Assembly (NCBI GenBank): GCA_026992695.1
Contig: JALWYP010000080.1
Span: 1 to 8,228, forward strand
Origin: Flavobacteriaceae bacterium
GTDB lineage: Bacteria > Bacteroidota > Bacteroidia > Flavobacteriales > Flavobacteriaceae
Length of the DNA stretch: 8,228 nt
Direction: 5' to 3'
In this document: one piece after another, positions 1 to 8,228 of the stretch
Numbering within the stretch: position 1 is the first letter of the stretch
Layout of the letters: each line of letters begins with the position of its first letter
Made by a program: the position numbers and the translations under genes
Notes under the pieces: model-generated
The model's database searches: none
What the model saw: only the letters and a program-made list of their open reading frames with translations
Told to the model about the DNA's origin: nothing

Positions 1-1
1 A

Positions 2-322
2 CCTAATATTGCCATAAATAGACATCTTGGAATTCTAGAAAGAGGAAGCGATGAAAATGGAGAGTATTACAAAATTCGAATTACAAACCACGTTAGTAAT
101 TTAATCAATAAAGATTCTACAAATGTACCATTAGGTTTGGTAGTAAGTCAAAATGTAATGCTTGCAAATTTTAATGATTTAAAAGAAGAACAATCACCTT
201 CAATTACAAAATTACCTGTTAGTAGTATTGTTGCACCAAAGGGTACGGTTCTTTACGGAAATACAACTGCTAACGAAGAAAAAAAATTAAAACTTCAAAT
301 TTATTATACAGAACCTAATTAA
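2..322 (+). CDS. DUF4270 family protein, C-terminal fragment (5' end outside window)
   Basis: The frame is open from base 2 to the TAA at 320-322 and gives the last 106 residues of a longer protein. The tail, with PKGTVLYGN and a final LQIYYTEPN, resembles the end of flavobacterial DUF4270 proteins, which I recall as predicted envelope proteins of several hundred residues with no established function. From memory this family often sits directly upstream of glmS and downstream of a glycogen synthase gene; only the glmS neighbour can be seen here. The stop is 12 bases before the glmS start, so the two are likely co-transcribed. The in-frame ATG at 137 is an internal methionine, because the reading continues upstream of it without a stop. 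Family assignment is by remembered sequence resemblance and context; the cut is due to the window edge, not to a mutation. Confidence 0.8.
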   Translation, partial: PNIAINRHLGILERGSDENGEYYKIRITNHVSNLINKDSTNVPLGLVVSQNVMLANFNDLKEEQSPSITKLPVSSIVAPKGTVLYGNTTANEEKKLKLQIYYTEPN

Positions 323-334
323 TTACTGCTTATT

Positions 335-2182
335 ATGTGTGGAATTGTTGGCTACATTGGAGAAAAAGAAGCATATCCAATTATACTAAATGGTTTAAAG
401 AGACTAGAGTATAGAGGATATGATAGTGCTGGGATTGCCTTGTTTGACGGGAAAAACATTAATCTCTGTAAGACAAAAGGAAAAGTAGTCGATTTAGAAA
501 AAAAATTTTCTGACAAACAATCCAATAAAGGAAGCTTAGGAATTGGTCATACACGTTGGGCAACCCACGGAATACCCAACGACGTAAACTCACATCCACA
601 TCTTTCAAATAGTGGCGATTTGGTAATTATTCATAACGGAATAATCGAAAATTATGCCTCTATAAAAAAAGAACTACTAAATAGAGGATATACCTTCACG
701 TCAGATACCGACACCGAAGTTCTAGTAAATCTTATTGAAGACGTAAAGAAAAAAGAAAACGTTAAGCTGGGTAAAGCAGTGCAAATTGCTTTAAACCAAG
801 TAGTAGGAGCCTATGCAATAGCTCTTTTCGATAAAACCAAACCTGATGAAATAGTGGTTGCAAAATTGGGAAGTCCATTAGCAATAGGTATTGGTGAAGA
901 AGAGTTTTTTATAGCCAGTGATGCCTCTCCATTCATCGAGTTTACAAACAATGCCATCTATCTTGAAGACGAAGAAATGGCAATAGTAAGAAAAGGAAGA
1001 GCTATTGAAGTAAGAAAAATTAAAGACGATTCTGTTGTAGCACCGTATATTCAAGAATTAAAACTTAATCTTGAGCAAATAGAAAAGGGAGGGTTCGACC
1101 ACTTTATGCTAAAAGAAATATACGAACAACCCACCGTAATAAAAGACACTTATAGAGGACGATTATTGCCAACAAAAGGAATAATAAAATTAGGAGGTTT
1201 GGAAAATTATATCGAAAAATTTACCAATGCAGACCGAATTATTATTGTTGCTTGCGGAACCTCATGGCACGCAGGATTAGTAGCCGAATATATTTTTGAA
1301 GATTTAGCACGAATCCCCGTAGAGGTAGAGTATGCTTCCGAATTTAGATACCGAAATCCCATCATAACCGAAAAAGACGTAGTGATTGCCATTTCGCAAA
1401 GTGGCGAAACTGCCGATACATTAGCGGCAATTAAATTAGCAAAAGAAAAAGGAGCATTTGTTTATGGTATTTGTAATGTTGTTGGCTCAACGATTTCAAG
1501 AGAAACCCACAGTGGAACATACACGCACGCTGGTCCCGAAATTGGAGTGGCATCTACTAAAGCTTTTACAACACAAATAACCGTGTTAACAATGATTGCC
1601 TTAAAATTGGCAAAAATTAAAGGAAGTATTTCAAATGCCCACTATATGCTTTTGCTTCAAGAATTGGAAATGATTCCTAGTAAAGTACAAGAAGCCTTAG
1701 AAACCGATTCAAAAATTAAAGAAATTGCGAGCATTTTTAAAGATGTTAGTAATTTTTTGTACTTAGGTAGAGGATATAATTTTCCCGTTGCCTTAGAGGG
1801 TGCCTTAAAATTAAAAGAAATTTCCTACATTCACGCAGAAGGGTATCCTGCAGCCGAAATGAAACATGGTCCCATTGCACTTATAGACGAACAAATGCCC
1901 GTAGTAGTAATTGCTGTAAACAGTAATCATTACGATAAAGTGGTGAGTAATATCCAAGAAATTAAATCCCGCAAAGGAAAAATCATTGCTGTTGTAACCG
2001 AAGGAGATACAACGGTTAAAGAAATGGCAGATTATATTATGGAAGTGCCCAATACACCCGAGGTACTTACGCCATTAGTAACAACAATACCGCTTCAGTT
2101 ACTTTCTTATCATATTGCTGTCATGCTAGAAAAAAACGTTGACCAGCCTCGAAATCTTGCAAAATCAGTAACCGTAGAATAA
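335..2182 (+). CDS. glmS: Glutamine--fructose-6-phosphate aminotransferase (isomerizing), GlmS
   Basis: This cytoplasmic enzyme makes glucosamine-6-phosphate from fructose-6-phosphate and glutamine, the first step toward UDP-GlcNAc for peptidoglycan and LPS. The protein has 615 residues, close to the 609 of E. coli. The N-terminal class II glutaminase domain (about 2-225) begins MCGIVGYIG; Cys2 becomes the N-terminal nucleophile after Met removal, which fixes the start at 335. It carries HTRWATHG (72-79), the HNG motif (100-102) and SDTDTE (123-128). Two SIS isomerase domains follow (about 290-425 and 465-600) with CGTS (307-310), SQSGET (354-359), STKAFT (407-412), Glu495 and His511. The tail LAKSVTVE supplies Lys610, equivalent to the sugar-binding lysine of E. 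coli GlmS. No catalytic residue is missing. Only 12 bases separate it from the upstream DUF4270 gene, so there is no room for its own leader, riboswitch or glmS ribozyme; it is probably transcribed from upstream. Confidence 0.98.
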   Translation: MCGIVGYIGEKEAYPIILNGLKRLEYRGYDSAGIALFDGKNINLCKTKGKVVDLEKKFSDKQSNKGSLGIGHTRWATHGIPNDVNSHPHLSNSGDLVIIHNGIIENYASIKKELLNRGYTFTSDTDTEVLVNLIEDVKKKENVKLGKAVQIALNQVVGAYAIALFDKTKPDEIVVAKLGSPLAIGIGEEEFFIASDASPFIEFTNNAIYLEDEEMAIVRKGRAIEVRKIKDDSVVAPYIQELKLNLEQIEKGGFDHFMLKEIYEQPTVIKDTYRGRLLPTKGIIKLGGLENYIEKFTNADRIIIVACGTSWHAGLVAEYIFEDLARIPVEVEYASEFRYRNPIITEKDVVIAISQSGETADTLAAIKLAKEKGAFVYGICNVVGSTISRETHSGTYTHAGPEIGVASTKAFTTQITVLTMIALKLAKIKGSISNAHYMLLLQELEMIPSKVQEALETDSKIKEIASIFKDVSNFLYLGRGYNFPVALEGALKLKEISYIHAEGYPAAEMKHGPIALIDEQMPVVVIAVNSNHYDKVVSNIQEIKSRKGKIIAVVTEGDTTVKEMADYIMEVPNTPEVLTPLVTTIPLQLLSYHIAVMLEKNVDQPRNLAKSVTVE

Positions 2183-2203
2183 TTTTTCTTTCGGTTATTT
2201 TTG
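2169..2203 (+). terminator. Probable intrinsic terminator overlapping the glmS stop codon
   Basis: TAACCG (2169-2174) pairs with CGGTTA (2192-2197). Inside it AGAA (2176-2179) pairs with TTCT (2186-2189) across a small internal loop, leaving a six-base apical loop. The outer stem is followed directly by TTTTT and G at 2203. The left arm lies in the last codons of glmS and the stop (2180-2182) is in the loop. The stem is only moderately stable, so read-through into the receptor gene is possible. Confidence 0.5.
2196..2203 (+). promoter_or_regulatory. Candidate Bacteroidota -7 box for the receptor/hydrolase operon
   Basis: TATTTTTG matches the Bacteroidota primary-sigma -7 consensus TAnnTTTG and lies about 53 bases before the receptor start. 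I see no good -33 TTTG/TTG at the usual 19-21 base distance upstream, so the match rests on one element. It also coincides with the T-run of the glmS terminator, and T-runs produce such matches by chance fairly easily. Expected transcript start would be near 2210. Confidence 0.4.
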
Positions 2204-2218
2204 TAGAAAATCAAATTT

Positions 2219-2260
2219 ATGTATATTGGAACTTTAAAAACAAACAAACAACCCCTATGA
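2219..2260 (+). other. Possible 13-codon leader ORF overlapping the receptor start codon
   Basis: An ATG at 2219 opens a 13-codon frame (MYIGTLKTNKQPL) ending in TGA at 2258-2260. This TGA overlaps the receptor ATG (2257-2259) in an ATGA arrangement of the kind associated with translational coupling. It would lie wholly within the predicted mRNA leader. The peptide has no recognisable feature, and such a short frame in AT-rich DNA may well be chance. Confidence 0.2.
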
Positions 2261-5010
2261 AAACAATTTTTACTATTTTTAGTTTATGCTTTTGCCTTGT
2301 TGCAAGTGCACAAACAACCATTACAGGAAATGTAGTCGATGCGGCTTCAGTACCGGTGGCAGGAGCAAATGTTATTGTCGATGGAACAGCTACAGGAACA
2401 GCCACGGATTTTGATGGTAACTTTAAGCTTACCACAGATAAAAATCCACCTTTTTCTATCACTATTAGTAGTGTAGGTTACCAAAGCGTAACGCAAGAAG
2501 TTACCTCAAATAACCAATCTTTTTCGGTTGTTTTAAATGAAGGAAACGAATTAGATGAAGTAGTAGTTTCTGCTTCCAGAACTCCCGAAAGTGTGCGTGA
2601 GTCTCCGGTAACTATTGAGCGATTTGATGTTAAAGATGTTAAATTTGCCACATCGCCTAATTTTTATACCAGCCTAGAAAATTTAAAAGGAGTAGATGTA
2701 AACCGAAGTAGTTTAACTTTTAATTCGGTTAATACACGTGGCTTTGCAACTTTTGCCAATACTCGGTTTGTTCAACTTATCGATGGTATGGATAACTCCT
2801 CACCGGCACTTAATTTTGTATTAGGTAACTTTGTTGGTCTTAATGAACTAGATGTAAAAAGTGTAGAGCTTCTCCCCGGAGCATCTTCTGCATTATATGG
2901 TGCCAATGCTTTTAACGGAATTTTATTTATGACTAGTAAAAGTCCTTTTGAAGACCAAGGAATTAGTGCATATATAAAATATGGACTTACCTCTCAAGAA
3001 GAAGCAGGAGATAATAAATATTATGATTTTGGCGTGCGAGCTGCACATAAATTTAGCGATAAATTTGCCGCAAAAGCTTCATTCTCTTACCTATACGGAA
3101 CAGAATGGTACGCATCAGACACTAACGAATACGTATTGACACAACCCGGATTTGCAGATCAAATTATACCTTTTGGTAGTGGCGGATACGCACACGATGC
3201 ATTAAATATTTATGGAGATGAAGTAGCTACCGATATTAACGGTGTAGCACAAGCCCTTGAAGGACTAGGGTTAATTCCAGCCGGAGCAAGCAACTTAGTT
3301 CCCTCGGTAACAGTAGGAAGAGATGGTTATTTTGAAAAAGATTTAACAGACTATATCGCAAAAAGTGGAAAATTTGACGGAACCTTAATGTTTAGACCTT
3401 GGGCAGATGACAAAGAGTTAATACTTCAATCTCGTGTTGGTTTTGGAAATACAATCTATCAAGGAGCAAACAGATACCAGTTAAAAAACTTTACGATGTT
3501 TCAACATAAACTAGAGTTTAGAGGTGACAACTTCTTTTTAAGAGGCTATTACACGACCGAAGATGCAGGTGATTCTTACGATATGCGATTTACAGGTATT
3601 AATTTAACAAAAATTAATGCAACCGAATGGTTTGGAACCTATGTTGGAGCATACCTTCAATCGGTTTTAGGTGGTGTTCCTAGCACCCAGGCTCATGCCA
3701 TTGCCAGGGGAGCGGCAAATGATGCTTATAGTCTTATTCCGGGTACGCCACAGTTTAATGTTGCATTTAACAGAATAACAAATGACCCCGACATAGCTAC
3801 CGGTTCTAAGTTTTTAGATAATACATCTTCTTTAACCGGTGAGGGAAATTATAATTTCAAAAAACTACTAAACAATGTTGTAGACCTTCAAGTAGGAGGT
3901 TCTTATAAACAATATTCTTTAGATTCAGGAGGTACCATTTTTACAGATTATGATGGACCAATAAAATATAATGAGTATGGTGCGTACATGCAGGCTTCTA
4001 AGAAATTTGCAGAGGACAGATTAAAAATAACAGGTTCTATTAGATATGATAAAAATGAATTTTTTGACGGAACTTTTTCACCAAGACTTTCATTTGTGTA
4101 TTCTGCCGGTGAAAACAAACAACATAACTTTAGAGCATCCTACCAAACAGGATTTAGAAATCCTGACACACAATCTTTATTTATTGGATTTAACGTAGGT
4201 AGAGCTTTATTAGTGGGGTCTTCTCCAGATAACCTAGATAGAAGGCTTCCAGGAACTAATCTAACAGGAAGAGATGCTTATTTTAATTCGTATTCACTTG
4301 CTTCAGTTCAAGAATTTGCAGCTACCGGAGATCCAACTGTTCTTCAAGTTGCTAACTCACCATTAGTAGAACAAGAAAAAGTACAAGCCATTGATGTGGG
4401 ATATAGAGGAAAAATAGGACCGGTAAATGTAGATCTTAACGGATTTTATAATATTTACCAAGGTTTTATTAGTAATAAATTAGTGGTAACACCTATCTCC
4501 GGAAATACAGCAGATGCATCAGGAATTCAAGATGTAGCAACAGGAAACGTTCAAGTATTCCAATTATATACCAACTCTCTAGCAGATGTAAAATCTTTTG
4601 GAGCTGTGATAGGACTTTCAACCAAGTTTGCTAAAAAGTTCAAGTTTGGCGTTAATTATACGTATTCAGATTTTGATTTTAATCAAAGTTCAGATCCTGA
4701 TTTTAGAGCAGGGTTTAATACTCCAAAGAATTATGTAAAAGCAACCCTAAGTAGTAGGGAATTATTTAAAAACTTTGGTTTTAGTGTAAATGCTCGCTGG
4801 AAAGATTCTTACCTTTGGGAATCAAGCATTGCAAATGCTGTAATGCCCGAAGTTACGGTTGTAGATGCACAACTTAATTACTCAGTACCATCTATAAAGT
4901 CTACTTTTAAGATAGGCGGAACAAACCTTGGAGGAACCGAGTACCAAAGTGCTGTAGGAACTGGAAATGTAGGTTCTATGTACTATATTTCTTGGACTAT
5001 TAATAACTAA
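2257..5010 (+). CDS. TonB-dependent outer-membrane receptor with carboxypeptidase-regulatory-like N-terminal domain
   Basis: This 917-residue protein is an energised outer-membrane importer; its substrate cannot be read from the sequence. A signal peptide with a short Lys-containing head and hydrophobic core ends at VASA, with likely cleavage between Ala18 and Gln19. Residues about 21-93 form a CarboxypepD_reg-like beta domain (ITGNVVDA, then a DFDGNF turn). The segment DEVVVSASR (100-108) resembles a TonB box. The plug (about 112-230) contains NTRGF (159-163), QLIDGMD (173-179) and SALYGANAFNG (211-221). The rest, from about 235, shows the alternating, aromatic-rich pattern of a 22-stranded barrel. 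There is no neighbouring SusD homologue, and length and plug fit an ordinary receptor rather than a typical SusC. The SGNH lipoprotein gene follows after 14 bases, implying one operon. The protein ends in SWTINN, without the terminal aromatic residue common in barrel proteins. No frameshift is seen. Confidence 0.95.
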   Translation: MKTIFTIFSLCFCLVASAQTTITGNVVDAASVPVAGANVIVDGTATGTATDFDGNFKLTTDKNPPFSITISSVGYQSVTQEVTSNNQSFSVVLNEGNELDEVVVSASRTPESVRESPVTIERFDVKDVKFATSPNFYTSLENLKGVDVNRSSLTFNSVNTRGFATFANTRFVQLIDGMDNSSPALNFVLGNFVGLNELDVKSVELLPGASSALYGANAFNGILFMTSKSPFEDQGISAYIKYGLTSQEEAGDNKYYDFGVRAAHKFSDKFAAKASFSYLYGTEWYASDTNEYVLTQPGFADQIIPFGSGGYAHDALNIYGDEVATDINGVAQALEGLGLIPAGASNLVPSVTVGRDGYFEKDLTDYIAKSGKFDGTLMFRPWADDKELILQSRVGFGNTIYQGANRYQLKNFTMFQHKLEFRGDNFFLRGYYTTEDAGDSYDMRFTGINLTKINATEWFGTYVGAYLQSVLGGVPSTQAHAIARGAANDAYSLIPGTPQFNVAFNRITNDPDIATGSKFLDNTSSLTGEGNYNFKKLLNNVVDLQVGGSYKQYSLDSGGTIFTDYDGPIKYNEYGAYMQASKKFAEDRLKITGSIRYDKNEFFDGTFSPRLSFVYSAGENKQHNFRASYQTGFRNPDTQSLFIGFNVGRALLVGSSPDNLDRRLPGTNLTGRDAYFNSYSLASVQEFAATGDPTVLQVANSPLVEQEKVQAIDVGYRGKIGPVNVDLNGFYNIYQGFISNKLVVTPISGNTADASGIQDVATGNVQVFQLYTNSLADVKSFGAVIGLSTKFAKKFKFGVNYTYSDFDFNQSSDPDFRAGFNTPKNYVKATLSSRELFKNFGFSVNARWKDSYLWESSIANAVMPEVTVVDAQLNYSVPSIKSTFKIGGTNLGGTEYQSAVGTGNVGSMYYISWTINN

Positions 5011-5024
5011 AAAAACAATCAACA

Positions 5025-6518
5025 ATGATACTAAATAAAATAAAATATTTTTCAATCCTGTCAATTGCTACTCTATTGGCAGTATCTTGTCAAACTGAAG
5101 ATTATACCTTTCCGGTAGAAGAAGCACCGGCACTAGAAGCAGGTTCTGCTAATCTTTCTAAATATGTGTCAGTAGGAAATTCACTTACTGCCGGTTATAC
5201 AGATGGAGCCTTGTTTGTTGCCGGACAAGAAAATTCGATGCCTAACTTATTGGCACAAAAATTTTCTATGGTAGGTGGCGGAGATTTTTCTCAACCGTTA
5301 ACAAATGATAATGTTGGCGGATTAACACTTGGTGGTGTTGTTATTCAAGAGCCTAGATTGATATTTGATGGTGCAGGAATAATTAGATTAGATGCTACTC
5401 CTACAAATGAAATTGGAGCCCCAAACCCCGGACCATATAATAATATGGGAGTGCCTGGAGCAAAGAGTTTTCATTTATTAGCAAATGGTTATGGTAATGT
5501 TGCAGGTGTGCAGACCGGACAAGCAAATCCCTATTTTGTTCGTATGGCATCAAATCCTAACGCATCAGTATTAGAAGATGCTGCATCGCAAGGAGCTTCT
5601 TTTGTTTCTTTATGGATAGGAGCAAATGATGTTTTAGGTTATTCATTAGCAGGAGGTGCAGGAGTAGACCAAACAGGAAACCCAGATGTAACTACTTACG
5701 GAAGTACAGATATAACCGATCCTACTGCATTTGCAGGTGTGTACAACGCATTGTTAAACACCCTTACAGCTAATGGAGCGCAAGGTGTGGTGCTTAACAT
5801 TCCTAATGTAACGTCAATTCCTTATTTTACAACAATACCTTTTAATCCGGTACCACTTGATGCAGCTACTGCAGATCAATTAAATCAAGCCTATGCAGCT
5901 TATAATCAAGGAATGTTGCAAGCAGAAGGAGCAGGATTTATAACTGCTGAAGAAAGAGCCCTTCGTACCATTAATTTTGTTGAAGGTCAAAATGCAGTAG
6001 TAATTACAGACGAGTATTTAACAGATTTGACTCCTTTTGGAGCACCTTCAATTAGACAAGCAACTTCTGAAGACCTAATCGTCCTTCCGGCAAAATCGTT
6101 TATAGGTACGTTGGTTAATAATGACCCAACTCTTATCAATGGAGTTTCTGTACCACTAGATGACAATTGGGTGCTTACTACAAATGAACAAACTGAAGTG
6201 ATGAATGCTACCGTAGCATACAATCAAACCATAGAACAATTAGCTGCCCAAAAAGGAATGGCGTTTGTAGATGTAAATTCGTTAATGCAACAAGTAGCAA
6301 ACGGAGGTCTTATGTTTGACCAATACAATATGACAAGTCAATTGGTTTTTGGAAATACATTTTCTTTAGATGGTGTTCATCCTACAGCAAGAGGATATGC
6401 ATTTATAGCTAATGAAATATTAAAAGCCATTGACGCAACTTACGGCTCTAATTTTGAAGCCGCAGGGATGCTTTATAACGCAGACGATTTTGTAACTATG
6501 TATTCGCCTAGCTTATAA
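5025..6518 (+). CDS. SGNH/GDSL-family hydrolase lipoprotein, probably surface-exposed
   Basis: This 497-residue protein is a predicted esterase/lipase-type lipoprotein with unknown substrate. A lipoprotein signal peptide (1-21) leads to a lipobox-like AVS-Cys22. The residues after the cysteine, QTED, resemble the Q-A-(D/E)2 surface-export signal described for Capnocytophaga lipoproteins. All four SGNH blocks are present: GNSL (51-54, nucleophile Ser53), a glycine block in MGVPGAKS (141-148), GAND (199-202, Asn201) and DGVHPT (449-454, Asp449 and His452). The enzyme is about twice the size of compact SGNH proteins because some 245 residues separate the Asn and Asp/His blocks. It lies 14 bases after the receptor gene and before a strong terminator, so it is the last gene of that unit. 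No type IX secretion tail is present, in keeping with lipoprotein anchoring. Family and catalytic residues are clear; surface location and any work with the receptor are inference. Confidence 0.93.
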   Translation: MILNKIKYFSILSIATLLAVSCQTEDYTFPVEEAPALEAGSANLSKYVSVGNSLTAGYTDGALFVAGQENSMPNLLAQKFSMVGGGDFSQPLTNDNVGGLTLGGVVIQEPRLIFDGAGIIRLDATPTNEIGAPNPGPYNNMGVPGAKSFHLLANGYGNVAGVQTGQANPYFVRMASNPNASVLEDAASQGASFVSLWIGANDVLGYSLAGGAGVDQTGNPDVTTYGSTDITDPTAFAGVYNALLNTLTANGAQGVVLNIPNVTSIPYFTTIPFNPVPLDAATADQLNQAYAAYNQGMLQAEGAGFITAEERALRTINFVEGQNAVVITDEYLTDLTPFGAPSIRQATSEDLIVLPAKSFIGTLVNNDPTLINGVSVPLDDNWVLTTNEQTEVMNATVAYNQTIEQLAAQKGMAFVDVNSLMQQVANGGLMFDQYNMTSQLVFGNTFSLDGVHPTARGYAFIANEILKAIDATYGSNFEAAGMLYNADDFVTMYSPSL

Positions 6519-6539
6519 AAAACAATAAAAAAAGTTATT

Positions 6540-6570
6540 AAAAGTCGGAGATTATTCTTCGACTTTTTTT
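6540..6570 (+). terminator. Strong intrinsic terminator after the SGNH hydrolase gene
   Basis: Bases 6540-6551 pair with 6556-6567 in a 12-bp stem (AAAAGTCGGAGA against TCTTCGACTTTT, with one G-T wobble) closed by the four-base loop TTAT. The right arm runs into seven to eight T residues, ending at 6570. It begins 21 bases after the hydrolase stop and cleanly separates the receptor/hydrolase unit from atpD. Confidence 0.92.
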
Positions 6571-6589
6571 GTAGAAAAAATGTTAATAA

Positions 6590-8194
<1,605 letters not shown>

Positions 8195-8228
8195 ATAAAG
8201 TTTATGCGAAAACGAAGTAGTTCCAGAT
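8195..8228. other. Short unassigned region after atpD; possible start of a further gene
   Basis: An ATG at 8204 opens a + strand frame that stays open to the window edge for eight codons (MRKRSSSR). This does not resemble the usual epsilon-subunit start (MYLEI-type), so I do not call atpC. On the minus strand a frame ends in TAA at 8202-8204, so a convergent gene is also possible. No terminator hairpin is visible. Nothing firm can be said from 34 bases. Confidence 0.2.

Noticed and set aside
137..322. A separate 61-residue gene starting at ATG 137
   Set aside because: The same frame is open upstream to base 2 and reads as the DUF4270 C-terminal region, so the ATG is internal.
323..334. glmS ribozyme or other riboswitch before glmS
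   Set aside because: Only 12 bases lie between the upstream stop and the glmS start, and the ribozyme is known mainly from Gram-positive bacteria.
1207..1392. Minus-strand open frame within glmS
   Set aside because: It lies wholly inside a clearly coding + strand gene, has no recognisable domain and no promoter.
2240..2251. CAAA tandem repeat in the receptor leader as a phase-variable tract
   Set aside because: There are fewer than three full units, and such A-rich leaders are common before Bacteroidota start codons.
2217..2462. Minus-strand open frame across the receptor leader and signal peptide
   Set aside because: It overlaps the receptor N-terminus antisense and shows no family resemblance.
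4882..5064. Minus-strand open frame across the receptor/hydrolase junction
   Set aside because: It is antisense to both gene ends. Its hydrophobic stretch comes from reverse reading of the AT-rich gap and signal peptide region.
5987..6223. Minus-strand open frame within the SGNH hydrolase gene
   Set aside because: It is antisense to a conserved catalytic protein and has no recognisable motif.
2257..6518. A classical SusC/SusD polysaccharide utilisation pair
   Set aside because: The downstream lipoprotein has SGNH catalytic blocks and no SusD-like features, and no glycoside hydrolase gene is nearby.

Overview
The window looks like a chromosomal core region of a Flavobacteriaceae-type Bacteroidota. 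The DNA is AT-rich and intergenic leaders are A-rich without Shine-Dalgarno sequences. Two sites match the Bacteroidota -7 box TAnnTTTG. The protein families are typical of that group: a DUF4270 protein, a TonB-dependent receptor with an N-terminal carboxypeptidase-regulatory-like domain, a lipoprotein with a Bacteroidota-style surface-export signal, and an AtpD with Bacteroidota-like insertions. All genes are on the + strand and there is no gene-free stretch above 300 bases.

Layout. (1) 2-322 is the C-terminal 106 residues of a DUF4270 protein whose start lies outside the window. Twelve bases later comes glmS (335-2182), complete, making glucosamine-6-phosphate for peptidoglycan and LPS. These two probably share a transcript that ends at a hairpin overlapping the glmS stop codon. 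(2) 2257-5010 encodes a TonB-dependent outer-membrane receptor. Fourteen bases later, 5025-6518 encodes a large SGNH/GDSL hydrolase lipoprotein with all four catalytic blocks. They look like a two-gene operon, with a candidate promoter at 2196-2203 and a strong intrinsic terminator at 6540-6570. (3) atpD (6686-8194), the F1 ATP synthase beta subunit, has its own promoter (about 6594-6625) and a leader that begins with a 9-bp hairpin. The last 34 bases after atpD are too short to assign; they do not show a recognisable atpC start.

How they work together. GlmS supplies envelope amino sugar, the receptor and hydrolase form a probable surface uptake/processing pair with unknown substrate, and AtpD belongs to energy metabolism; proximity of the three units is probably conserved gene order rather than one pathway. 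No mobile element, CRISPR array, tRNA or rRNA was seen. The least explained part is the receptor plus SGNH-lipoprotein pair, where the hydrolase occupies the place a SusD-like lipoprotein would have. I see no strong sign of a wholly new system; most observations are modest and testable.
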